Below are positions 40,794 to 48,989 of a stretch of 64,000 bases of DNA, piece by piece. Both the position numbers and the translations under genes were made by a program. The notes beneath the pieces are model-generated. The model was not told the DNA's origin. It made no database searches and was given only the letters and a program-made list of their open reading frames with translations. Numbering within the stretch: the stretch's first letter is position 1; every line of letters begins with the position of its first letter. Source of the stretch: CAYNRA01 sp046296415 (GTDB taxonomy: Bacteria; Bacteroidota; Bacteroidia; Cytophagales; Spirosomataceae); NCBI GenBank assembly GCA_046296415.1, contig JBKBLN010000001.1:434001-498000 (forward strand), given 5' to 3'.

Positions 40794-42659
40794 TCAAATT
40801 TCCCAATTAGTATGGATTTTGTTTCGATTCGGATCATCGCGACGTTGGTAGGTATGGGCTCCAAAGTAATCGCGTTGGGCTTGAATCAGATGCGCGGTTG
40901 GGGGATGAAAAAAGGCCTGAACAGCGGCTTGATATGCCGCGGAAAAACAGGGTAATGGAAACGGTCCAGAAAGACCTAATTCGATGAGGCTGCTTACATC
41001 TTTCAAATGTTGTTGGACATAGTTTCTAGTTTCAGGAATATCCAAAACAAAATCCTGAAGTTTATTCGAAAAGTCTTCCATCAGCTGAGAACGGATGATG
41101 CAGCCATTTGTCCAAATTCTCGCTAATTCTTGAAAAGGTATTTGCCAGCCATATTGCCGTTGGGCCTCCCGAATCAAACTGAAGCCTTGGTGGTGATTTA
41201 GGATGCGGGCTACTTGAAAGGCATGAAATAGTGCTTGAATATCCACTGATTTCTCTTTTTTGGGGCTGATGTCTTCTTGCCAATGGATCTGATTTTCTCG
41301 ATATGACGATTGAAATCGGGCCATTAAGGCAGCTGTGATGATGGTGCTGGGCACACCTAGTTCCACCGCTGTCTGGGTGGTCCAGCCACCAGTACCTTTG
41401 CTACCTGCTTCATCCAGGATCTCCGGTAACAGATAGCTTCCGTCGGGCTGTTGAAACTGTAGAATTTGCGTGGTAATCTCGAGTAAATAACTTTTGGCTT
41501 CGGTGTTTGTCCATTCGGCAAAGAGCTGCGCGATTTCCCCTTGGCTCCAGCCAGCGGTGTAGGTAAGTACCCCAAAAAGTTCAGCCAATAATTGCATTTC
41601 AGCATATTCGATGCCGTTATGAACCATCTTAACAAAATGGCCAGCCGCCCCAGGCCCAAGGTAGGTGCAGCAAGGATTCCCGGCAAAATCTTTCGCGGCA
41701 ATCTGATCCAAAAATGGTTGAATTTGGAGGTAAGCTTCCCAAGGGCCACTGGGCATAATGGATGGGCCTTCGAGAGCGCCCTTTTCACCTCCGGACACCC
41801 CGATGCCAACAAAATGAATACCCATACTGGAAAACCAAGCTTGTCGTCTTTTGGTGTCTTTAAAATAGGTATTCCCGCCGTCCATCAAAATATCGCCGGG
41901 TTGAAGATAAGGAGAAATGGATTTTAGCAACTCATCGGTTGCGGCACCGGCTGGTACCATCAGGAAAATCTTCCTAGGTGTTTCTAGTGAGGCAACGAAA
42001 GAAGGGATATCAGTAAATCCAGTAGCAACTTGTAATTCTGGAAATCGGTGAAGTCGGTCCTCCACTATTCCTTCTTCAACGCCAGGGATTTCTCGGTTAA
42101 ACAAAGAGAGTGAAATTCCTTTTTGGGCTAGGTTGCGAGCTAGGCTAGTTCCCATGACCCCAAGGCCCATTAGGCCAAATGAATTTACGTTTGATTGCTG
42201 CATGATGTACTCAATTTGTTTTTGGATTGGCCAAGATACGGGAACTCTAATTGCTAACTGGGGGACTTCCAATGCTTGAAATTGGGATCTCAAAAGGGAT
42301 GGTGGCATGAAATGATCTTTCCTTTTTTCTAGCCGGTGATTAATTTCCTCAAATGATCCATCTAAATATATCCATCGACAGGGAAGACCCTGGGAAAGTA
42401 AGGTTCGGTATTGCTTTTTTAACGCTGAGCAGGCAATAATTCCTGCCTGATCTTTCCACCTAGAGGCCGCTTGGTGCAACGACATAAGCCATGGTCGGCG
42501 GTCGGTATCTGAAAGAGGTATACCCTTAGCCATTTTTTGAATGTTTTCGATGGGATGAAAGTCATCTGCATCCAAAAAGGGAATACGGAGTGCTTTGGCA
42601 AGCGCTTTACCCAGGGTGGTCTTGCCGCTTCCAGACACACCCATCACAAAATAGATCAT
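40794..42659 (-). CDS. Gluconokinase / 6-phosphogluconate dehydrogenase fusion
   Basis: A 621-residue bifunctional enzyme. Residues 1-152 are a full GntK-type gluconokinase with P-loop GVSGSGKT (7-14), DADDFHP (30-36) and the SALKKQYR lid. From about 160 a complete 6-phosphogluconate dehydrogenase follows: NADP-binding GLMGLGVMG (162-170), GGNTYFKDTKRR, the substrate motif GVSGGEKGALEGPSIMPSG, the catalytic KMVHNGIEYAEMQ, KGTGGWTTQTA and the C-terminal LIQAQRDYFGAHTYQR ... HTNW. It could convert gluconate to ribulose-5-phosphate in one protein. An internal ATG (M153, at 42203) precedes the Gnd part. Confidence 0.92.
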   Translation of the reverse strand: MIYFVMGVSGSGKTTLGKALAKALRIPFLDADDFHPIENIQKMAKGIPLSDTDRRPWLMSLHQAASRWKDQAGIIACSALKKQYRTLLSQGLPCRWIYLDGSFEEINHRLEKRKDHFMPPSLLRSQFQALEVPQLAIRVPVSWPIQKQIEYIMQQSNVNSFGLMGLGVMGTSLARNLAQKGISLSLFNREIPGVEEGIVEDRLHRFPELQVATGFTDIPSFVASLETPRKIFLMVPAGAATDELLKSISPYLQPGDILMDGGNTYFKDTKRRQAWFSSMGIHFVGIGVSGGEKGALEGPSIMPSGPWEAYLQIQPFLDQIAAKDFAGNPCCTYLGPGAAGHFVKMVHNGIEYAEMQLLAELFGVLTYTAGWSQGEIAQLFAEWTNTEAKSYLLEITTQILQFQQPDGSYLLPEILDEAGSKGTGGWTTQTAVELGVPSTIITAALMARFQSSYRENQIHWQEDISPKKEKSVDIQALFHAFQVARILNHHQGFSLIREAQRQYGWQIPFQELARIWTNGCIIRSQLMEDFSNKLQDFVLDIPETRNYVQQHLKDVSSLIELGLSGPFPLPCFSAAYQAAVQAFFHPPTAHLIQAQRDYFGAHTYQRRDDPNRNKIHTNWEI

Positions 42660-42762
42660 GGTGGAACGAAGAAAATTGGTGAGTTAAAAGTACGGATTCT
42701 TGGTGGGAGTGGAAACATTTTTTCTTGTTTGAAGTTCACCCATTGTAACGAAGTATTTATTT

Positions 42763-43704
42763 ATGGCATCATGTATTGTTTTGGGAGCGGGATTAGCAGG
42801 CTTAACAGCGGCAACTTTTCTCCAAGAGGCTGGATATGAAGTAACGGTTGTAGATAAAGGGCGTGGGGTAGGAGGTAGAATGGCCACTCGCCGACTTGGA
42901 GAAGGGGGCCGGGCTGATCACGGAGCCCAATTTTATTCAGTACGATCAGCCGAATGGACCAAATGGAATGATACTTGGTTGAGTGAAGGTGTGGTAAGCC
43001 CTTGGTTTTACAAGTCGGAGCACCCTCGTCTGATTGCCCACGCAGGCATGTCGTCAATTCCTAAAAAACTGGCCGCCCAATTGACCGTCATTACGCAGGA
43101 GAGGATTGTGAATATAAAGTACCATGCGGGCCAATACACAGCTTTTTCAGAGTCTGGTAGGTCATGGGTAGCCGATACCTTGGTACTTACATTTCCGGCT
43201 CCTCAGGCATTGACGTTGTTGGAATCTAGTCAATTGGGCATTCCGCATCAAGAGGTGCTCAAGTCCATTGAGTATGCTCCCTGTATTACGGTGATGGCTG
43301 TATTGGATCGGTCCACTCTCTTGCCATCTCCTGGTGGAATGGAACTGCCCACAGGCCCTATTGGTTGGATCGCGGATAATCTTCAAAAAGGTATTTCTCC
43401 GATTCCCACCGTTACGATCCAAGCGAACCAAGCGTATTCAGCTTCCAATTTCGAGCGACCTTTGGACGATGTAAAGGCGGAGCTATTGAGCAGTGCAGCT
43501 CCTTGGCTTGGCCAAGCAACTTGCATCGAGTCCGCTATTCATCGTTGGCGGTATAGTTTAGCCACCCAAAAAAGAGAAGAGTCCTTTTTCACGCATCCTG
43601 AACTTCCAGGTTTATATCTTGGCGGAGACGGTTTCGGAGAGGGGCATGTGGAGGCCGCTTTCTTATCCGGGTTTCGAATCGCTCAGGACATGATAGGAAA
43701 ATAA
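42763..43704 (+). CDS. FAD-dependent oxidoreductase, renalase-like
   Basis: A 313-residue flavoprotein. It opens with the dinucleotide-binding motif GAGLAGLTAATFLQEAG (7-23), then VVDKGRGVGGRMATRR, HGAQFYSVR and near the C-terminus the FAD motif GLYLGGDGFGEGHVEAAFLSG. The pattern is that of the renalase/NAD(P)-binding amine-oxidase family. The substrate cannot be deduced. It is the first gene of a pair with the amidohydrolase 42 bases downstream. Confidence 0.88.
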   Translation: MASCIVLGAGLAGLTAATFLQEAGYEVTVVDKGRGVGGRMATRRLGEGGRADHGAQFYSVRSAEWTKWNDTWLSEGVVSPWFYKSEHPRLIAHAGMSSIPKKLAAQLTVITQERIVNIKYHAGQYTAFSESGRSWVADTLVLTFPAPQALTLLESSQLGIPHQEVLKSIEYAPCITVMAVLDRSTLLPSPGGMELPTGPIGWIADNLQKGISPIPTVTIQANQAYSASNFERPLDDVKAELLSSAAPWLGQATCIESAIHRWRYSLATQKREESFFTHPELPGLYLGGDGFGEGHVEAAFLSGFRIAQDMIGK

Positions 43705-43746
43705 AGGCAATCACTGTACCTTTGCAAGGTACATTCTTTCCTTTTC

Positions 43747-44958
43747 ATGGCATTGTTACACGAACTTCAAGAACGCAGTCAAGCGATTTTTCCCTATGTT
43801 CAACACGTGAGAAGGCATCTGCATGCTCATCCTGAACTATCTTTTGAAGAGTTTGAGACAGCCCGTTTTGTTGCCAATGAGCTTCGATCCATGGGGCTTA
43901 CTCCACAGGAGGGGGTTGGTGGTACAGGGGTGGTGGTCTTGATCGAGGGGAATCAACCCCAATCTGCCGTGCTTGGGCTTCGAGCCGATATGGATGCCTT
44001 GCCCATTTTTGAAAGCAATGAGGTATCCTATGCTTCGCAAAGTCCGGGTGTTATGCATGCCTGTGGCCATGATGTACACACAGCCTCGTTGCTTGGTACG
44101 GCCAAATTATTGACGGAATTTCAATCTAGCTTTTCGGGTACTGTAAAACTCATTTTCCAGCCAGCAGAAGAGAAAGCTCCGGGAGGTGCTTCGATCTTAA
44201 TTCAAGAAGGGGTTCTTGAAAATCCAGCTCCGTCCCGCATGCTGGGTCAACATGTAGCGCCACAAATACCGGTGGGTAAAATTGGTTTTCGCGAGGGAAT
44301 GTACATGGCCAGTACGGATGAAATTTATCTGACAGTCCGAGGAAAGGGAGGACATGGTGCCGCGCCTGATCAATTAATTGACCCTGTCCTGATTGCCTCC
44401 CACATCATCGTCGCTTTGCAACAGATTATTTCCCGGAACAGACGACCTGCGAATCCTTCGGTATTATCCTTTGGCCGCTTCATTGCCGATGGCGTGACGA
44501 ACGTCATTCCAAATGAAGTCACCATCGAAGGGACGTTCCGTTGCTTAGATGAAGTATGGCGAGAGGAGGGACTCCGTAAAATAACCCATATGGCCGAGAC
44601 AATGGCGGAGGCCATGGGAGGTAGTTGCGAGGTAACGATCGTAAAGGGATACCCGTTTCTTAAGAATAATCCTGAACTAACAAGACGACTTCGCTCTGCG
44701 GCCGCTGCGTATGTTGGCTCTGACAATATCGTGGATTTGGATCTGTGGATGGGAGGAGAAGATTTTGCTTATTATTCCCAGGTTGTGGACGCTTGTTTCT
44801 ACCGGTTGGGTGTCCGAAATGAAGAAAAAGGAATTGTTTCCGGAGTCCATACGCCCACCTTTGACATCGATGAAGATGCTCTGAAAATAGGTCCCGGTTT
44901 AATGGCCTGGATGGCTATTCAAGAGTTGTCTTTTGTCGTCGAACAGTCCGTCGTTTAA
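43747..44958 (+). CDS. M20-family amidohydrolase (N-acyl-amino-acid or hippurate hydrolase type)
   Basis: A 403-residue metal-dependent hydrolase. Motifs: RRHLHAHPELSFEE (22-35), GLRADMDALPI (77-87), HACGHDVHTASLLG (104-117, with C106 and H108 as metal ligands), FQPAEEKAPGGA (E140-E142 region) and the dimerisation domain. These are the hallmarks of the IAA-amino-acid/hippurate/N-acetyl-diaminopimelate amidohydrolase group. Cuts the N-acyl bond of amino-acid conjugates. Its end overlaps the convergent gene by 44 bases. Confidence 0.93.
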   Translation: MALLHELQERSQAIFPYVQHVRRHLHAHPELSFEEFETARFVANELRSMGLTPQEGVGGTGVVVLIEGNQPQSAVLGLRADMDALPIFESNEVSYASQSPGVMHACGHDVHTASLLGTAKLLTEFQSSFSGTVKLIFQPAEEKAPGGASILIQEGVLENPAPSRMLGQHVAPQIPVGKIGFREGMYMASTDEIYLTVRGKGGHGAAPDQLIDPVLIASHIIVALQQIISRNRRPANPSVLSFGRFIADGVTNVIPNEVTIEGTFRCLDEVWREEGLRKITHMAETMAEAMGGSCEVTIVKGYPFLKNNPELTRRLRSAAAAYVGSDNIVDLDLWMGGEDFAYYSQVVDACFYRLGVRNEEKGIVSGVHTPTFDIDEDALKIGPGLMAWMAIQELSFVVEQSVV

Positions 44959-45586
44959 GGTACCATTTTCGGAAATCCTCATACATCTGCAGTGTATACA
45001 AATTATAACCAAAGTTGTAATAAAGACCACTGTAATCCTTGGAAAGGTTCTGCTCGAATAAACTGTAGCGGTACCCCCCTTGTATGCTAAACCCAACATA
45101 CCGAGTAGCTTTCCATTCGGCGTATAGCCCCGCCTGAACAGGTATGAAAAATTGCTTGTTTCTCCAGATTTGAAGGTCATTTACCAGGCTAGTTCCCTCA
45201 TTGTTGGTGGCTCCGATACCCACTTCCACCGGCGTACTCAACCGAAAGCGGCGGCTATTGATGACATTAGGCCAATAAATCAGATTAAAATAAAAAAGAT
45301 CTGTTTTTGTATAGTAATCTAGATTTATGAGTTTGGCCTCTTCTTTACGAAGGTTGATCAAACGGGTGGTGGAATTAAGGTTCATCCAATAATAACCCAA
45401 GGAAACATGATGGCGTTTTTTTCCAAAAATTACCCCGGAGCTGACTCCCCAGACGGTCACCCGTTTGTTATCGACCAAGGAGATTCGGGGGTCCCAGGAT
45501 ATAGTGGGTACCGCTCGACCGGTGGTATCCATATCGGGTTGTCCCCATGCAACGAAAGGCAAAAAGAATAAAAAGATCCACCGCAT
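44915..45586 (-). CDS. Exported protein of unknown function (outer-membrane-like)
   Basis: A 223-residue protein with a signal peptide starting MRWIFLFFLPFVAWGQ. I chose the ATG at 45586 because it lies two bases after the ung stop and begins the signal; the frame reaches further back inside ung. The rest has amphipathic strands (VWGVSSGVIFGKKRHHVSLGYYW, FRLSTPVEVGIGA) that suggest a beta-barrel. No family is recognised. It follows ung directly, so the two are probably co-transcribed. Confidence 0.68.
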   Translation of the reverse strand: MRWIFLFFLPFVAWGQPDMDTTGRAVPTISWDPRISLVDNKRVTVWGVSSGVIFGKKRHHVSLGYYWMNLNSTTRLINLRKEEAKLINLDYYTKTDLFYFNLIYWPNVINSRRFRLSTPVEVGIGATNNEGTSLVNDLQIWRNKQFFIPVQAGLYAEWKATRYVGFSIQGGYRYSLFEQNLSKDYSGLYYNFGYNLYTLQMYEDFRKWYLKRRTVRRQKTTLE

Positions 45587-45587
45587 A

Positions 45588-46253
45588 TTACCACTGGATG
45601 GGGTTAAAACCGTGTGCTTGAAGGTAATGGTTCGTTTGACTAAAGTGCTTGGTCCCAAACCATCCACCAAAATTGGCAGATAAAGGTGAAGGGTGCTTCG
45701 CCTTCAAAACAAAATGTTTGTTTATATCGATTAAACGTCCTTTGTCTTGTGCATATTTTCCCCAGAGCATAAAAACGATTTTTTCCTTTTCTTCGTTGAT
45801 ATGTTGAATGACAGCATCTGTAAAAGTCTCCCAACCTCGTCTTTGATGTGAACCGGGCTGAGCATGGGCGACCGTTAAGGTTGAATTTAACAGCAAGACA
45901 CCTTGGTCCGCCCAACGCTCCAAATTTCCCGAAGCAGGAATGGGAATGCCAAGGTCATCTTGGATCTCTTTGAAAATGTTCAGCAGGGAAGGTGGCATAG
46001 CTACACCATCGTTAACCGAAAAACAAAGGCCATTCGCTTGCCCCGGGCCATGGTAAGGATCTTGCCCCAAGATCACCACCCGAACCTGATCCCAAGGGCA
46101 ACGATTGAAAGCATTAAAGATTTGGCTTCCCGGAGGATAACACGGACCTTCTTGATAGGAGTCCCGTACAAATTGAGTGAGAGTTTGAAAATAAGGTTTG
46201 TCGAACTCAGCACTCAATTGATTTCCCCAACTTTTTTCAATTTTGACGGACAT
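45588..46253 (-). CDS. ung: Uracil-DNA glycosylase
   Basis: Removes uracil from DNA in base-excision repair. The 221-residue chain has the water-activating loop GQDPYHGPGQANGLCFSV, the Leu/Pro insertion loop HPSPLSA and the LLLNSTLTV segment. Start chosen at the ATG at 46253 (MSVKIEKSWGNQL), as family members open this way; another ATG lies 3 codons upstream. It is divergent from apaG with a 97-base gap. Confidence 0.95.
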   Translation of the reverse strand: MSVKIEKSWGNQLSAEFDKPYFQTLTQFVRDSYQEGPCYPPGSQIFNAFNRCPWDQVRVVILGQDPYHGPGQANGLCFSVNDGVAMPPSLLNIFKEIQDDLGIPIPASGNLERWADQGVLLLNSTLTVAHAQPGSHQRRGWETFTDAVIQHINEEKEKIVFMLWGKYAQDKGRLIDINKHFVLKAKHPSPLSANFGGWFGTKHFSQTNHYLQAHGFNPIQW

Positions 46254-46350
46254 ATTGACCAATTTCTTTGTTTTATAAACAATTTAACTAATTTTGGTAA
46301 GAACAATCCCGAAAAACTTGGAGTTGTTTTACCACTTACCCATATAAATC

Positions 46351-46749
46351 ATGGTTGCAAGAACCGTATCCTCCATCACCCATGGTGTTAAAGTAACTGT
46401 AGAGACTGAATATCAATCATTTTATTCAAGTCCTCTCCAGGATCACTTTGTATTTTCTTACAAAATTACCATAGAAAATCAAAGCGAGCATACGCTTCAG
46501 CTTTTACGTAGATTTTGGCATATTGTTGATTCAGATGCCACGATTCGGGAAGTTGAAGGCGAAGGGGTTGTCGGTGTTCAGCCTACTTTAGAGCCAGGTG
46601 ACCAACATACCTATGTGTCAGGTTGTAATTTATCAACCGAAATTGGTAAAATGGGTGGTTATTATACCATGCAACGTATCTCCAATGGCCAACTTGTTCG
46701 GGTGGGTATTCCTGATTTTACACTGATTGTTCCGTATCGATTAAATTAA
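46351..46749 (+). CDS. apaG: ApaG-family protein
   Basis: A 132-residue beta-sandwich protein. Motifs: YQSFYSSPLQDHFVFSYKITIENQS, RRFWHIVDSDATIREVEGEGVVGVQPTLEPGDQHTYVSGC and FTLIVPYRL. ApaG was named for a link to Co/Mg resistance in E. coli; its biochemical role is unclear. It starts 4 bases before the methyltransferase gene, so they are probably co-transcribed. Confidence 0.95.
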   Translation: MVARTVSSITHGVKVTVETEYQSFYSSPLQDHFVFSYKITIENQSEHTLQLLRRFWHIVDSDATIREVEGEGVVGVQPTLEPGDQHTYVSGCNLSTEIGKMGGYYTMQRISNGQLVRVGIPDFTLIVPYRLN

Positions 46750-46752
46750 GCA

Positions 46753-47523
46753 ATGGGTAATTTGACTCGTGTACGAGCCTACCTGCAGTATTGGTTTCAG
46801 GCAAAAAATGCCCATGGTATTCATTCCCCTTTTGTTTTTGATTTTTATCAACACGTTTGGAAATCCACTGTCCCTCCGGTGCTTGATCCGGAGATAGAAC
46901 GCCTGCGTCGGGAGTTGATACAAGATCATTCCACGCTTTCTGTAACGGATTTGGGGGCTGGTTCGAATCGCACCCCGGGGCGTTTAAGAAAGGTATCCGA
47001 TATTGCCCGTTTTTCCTCCAAGTCACCCTTTTGGGTACAACGGATTCTCCGGATTCTTCAACATTATTCGTACACTCGAGTTTTGGACTTAGGATCTTCT
47101 CTGGGTCTAACCACCAGTTATTTGGCCAGACATGCCCAGGTTGTCTCGGTTGAGGGGTGCCCAAATATTGGCAAAAAAGCCCTTGCCAATTGGAAGCGCC
47201 TTGGCCTGGAGGTCGACTTTGTTGAAGGTAACCTAGACAATGTTCTGCCAGCCCTGTTAAACTCGATGCTTCCTTTCGATTTGATACTTCTGGATGCCAA
47301 TCACCGGTATGAACCAACGATACGGTATGTACAGGATTTGTTGAATCATTTGCCCCCTCACGGTTGCTTGATACTGGATGATATTCATTGGTCCAGGGAA
47401 ATGGATCAGGCTTGGTCTGAAATCATTCAAGATCCAAGGGTTTCGGTTAGTATCGATGTATTTGAGATGGGAATTCTCTTCAAACGTCCCCAACAAACCA
47501 AGCAGCACTTTATTCTTCGTTAA
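46753..47523 (+). CDS. SAM-dependent methyltransferase
   Basis: A 256-residue class I methyltransferase. The SAM-binding motif I is VLDLGSSLGLTTSYLAR (about 114-130), with the acidic end of strand 2 in VVSVEGCPN and motif IV FDLILLDANHRYEPT, LILDDIHWS. The substrate is unknown; the LLDANH pattern resembles O-methyltransferase-like or FkbM-type enzymes. Its end overlaps the convergent AraC gene by 14 bases. Confidence 0.86.
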   Translation: MGNLTRVRAYLQYWFQAKNAHGIHSPFVFDFYQHVWKSTVPPVLDPEIERLRRELIQDHSTLSVTDLGAGSNRTPGRLRKVSDIARFSSKSPFWVQRILRILQHYSYTRVLDLGSSLGLTTSYLARHAQVVSVEGCPNIGKKALANWKRLGLEVDFVEGNLDNVLPALLNSMLPFDLILLDANHRYEPTIRYVQDLLNHLPPHGCLILDDIHWSREMDQAWSEIIQDPRVSVSIDVFEMGILFKRPQQTKQHFILR

Positions 47524-48601
47524 CTTTTCCCAGGAACTCACTAGGTGTGCGGCCGGTATACTCCCGAAATACTTTATAGAAAGTGGATCTATTTTTAAAT
47601 CCCGCCATATGTGCAATGGTTTCAATTTTTAGATGACGGTGGGTATCATCCTCTAGTAAAACTTGGGCATAAAGAACCCGTTGTTGATTTCGGAACTCCG
47701 AAAAGGTCGTGGCAAAATCCTCTTTTAAGCATTGCTGAATTTTATATACGGGTTGGTGAAGACATTCGGCCATTCGTTGAAGTGAAAAATCTTCCTCTCG
47801 ATACGGCTGTTCCTGGTCAAACCATTCGATAATCAGATCTTTTAACCCCGGATGGCTCGGAGTGGTTTTATTCGGTTTGGGGATTTTTTTAGCTGCTTGG
47901 TCTTGAAAAATGAAAAGACCTAATAAAGCCAAGGTGGTCAAGGCTAGCCCATACCAATGCGTGTATTTTACCAGATTTGCTTTGAAAATATCCACTTGAA
48001 AAGTAAATATGAAATTAAAATAGGCAAATGCCAGCATTTGAATGGTGAACAATCCGAGCAGGAACTGCACCCACCGCCGTTGATTTCCCTGAAGAAGATG
48101 TTGTTTTTTTCGATACCAATGAATGATCAGACCGACATAAGTTAAATTCATGTAAGTTCGGATCAATAAATAAACAGATGGAGCCCACAACCAGTTGGTC
48201 TCCATTTCTCCAAAATAGGCTGGATCGGCTAATAATTTAGCTATCTCACTTTCTTTCTCCGACCAAGGTTTGAAAATCCAAGGTAGAATTCCCACTAGCT
48301 GAAGAAAAGGAATGATCCCATGCAATCCGTCGATCCGTTTCCAGCCTCTTTCTGGGTCAAGTTGCTGAAAGTATAAAAAGAGACTTGGGGAGATTAATAA
48401 ATAAAGGGGTGAAAAATGAATCAATAAGAGCGTGGCAGGTTGAACACTTGGACTCCCAAACTGGAAGTGAAGGGTGAGAGTAAACAAGCTTGTCCAACAC
48501 AAATACGACATCAACAAAAGTACAATTGGCTTTCGTGCTGCCGAACCAAGGTAGAGTAATAAAGAAAAAAGAAAAATTAAAATAGCTGAATACAGCAGCA
48601 T
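47510..48601 (-). CDS. Membrane-anchored AraC-family regulator
   Basis: A 363-residue protein with about seven hydrophobic helices (1-235) and a cytoplasmic AraC-type DNA-binding domain (260-360). The domain has FSLQRMAECLHQPVYKIQQCLKEDF and ETIAHMAGFKNRSTFYKVFREYTGRTPSEFLG. Bacteroidetes often carry this 7TM-plus-AraC design, which presumably senses a signal in the membrane. It diverges from a small membrane-protein gene. A perfect palindrome CGAAATTTCG (48628-48637) lies in the upstream gap. Confidence 0.9.
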   Translation of the reverse strand: MLLYSAILIFLFSLLLYLGSAARKPIVLLLMSYLCWTSLFTLTLHFQFGSPSVQPATLLLIHFSPLYLLISPSLFLYFQQLDPERGWKRIDGLHGIIPFLQLVGILPWIFKPWSEKESEIAKLLADPAYFGEMETNWLWAPSVYLLIRTYMNLTYVGLIIHWYRKKQHLLQGNQRRWVQFLLGLFTIQMLAFAYFNFIFTFQVDIFKANLVKYTHWYGLALTTLALLGLFIFQDQAAKKIPKPNKTTPSHPGLKDLIIEWFDQEQPYREEDFSLQRMAECLHQPVYKIQQCLKEDFATTFSEFRNQQRVLYAQVLLEDDTHRHLKIETIAHMAGFKNRSTFYKVFREYTGRTPSEFLGKVNEE

Positions 48602-48732
48602 ATTGGGTTTTTGGGTAGTTTATTGTCCGAAATTTCGAAATTAAGACAATATGCATAAACATCCTGAGAAATTTGTTGGTTATTTTCGTAAAAATATTTT
48701 TATAACCTACCTAAAAAACTCCTTCTTACTCA

Positions 48733-48861
48733 ATGAAAAACATGTCGACCACTCATCATGCTGCCCATGACCGTCTCAAACGTTGGTCTTTCGGGTTTCT
48801 TTGGTTTTTATTTTTGACGGGTACGATCTACTTGACATTTCTGATTGTACCGACTTACTGA
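48733..48861 (+). CDS. Small single-span membrane protein (42 residues)
   Basis: A short reading frame with an ATG at 48733, reading MKNMSTTHHAAHDRLKRWSF then a hydrophobic stretch FGFLWFLFLTGTIYLTFLIV and ends VPTY. It has the positive-inside pattern (RLKRW before the helix) of a real small membrane protein. It lies alone in a gap with a terminator 78 bases later. The family is not recognised; it resembles small CcoQ- or CydX-like subunits only in size. Confidence 0.55.
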   Translation: MKNMSTTHHAAHDRLKRWSFGFLWFLFLTGTIYLTFLIVPTY

Positions 48862-48938
48862 AGGCCAAGAGAGCGAAAACACGTTAGTGGGTTATATAGT
48901 TTGTCCCAGTCTCTGCTATGGAGACTACCTTATGAAAA

Positions 48939-48969
48939 AAGGCCGCTCCTTTACTCAAAGGGCGGCCTT
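48939..48969. terminator. Bidirectional terminator between the small membrane protein and glmS
   Basis: A long stem (AAGGCCGC against GCGGCCTT plus TTT/AAA, one bulge, 4-base loop). T-rich sequence follows on both strands, so it can serve glmS (stop at 48990) and the small gene. Confidence 0.85.
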
Positions 48970-48989
48970 CCTTTTATGGGAGATCCGGG

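Noticed and set aside
46960..46982. GGTTCGAATC followed by a C/G-rich stretch, similar to a tRNA T arm
   Set aside because: It lies inside the methyltransferase coding frame and no acceptor or anticodon arm can be built around it.
48862..48930. Hairpin AGTCTC/GAGACT after the small membrane-protein gene, possible small RNA
   Set aside because: The stem is short and a stronger terminator follows; no promoter with a proper -7 element was found.
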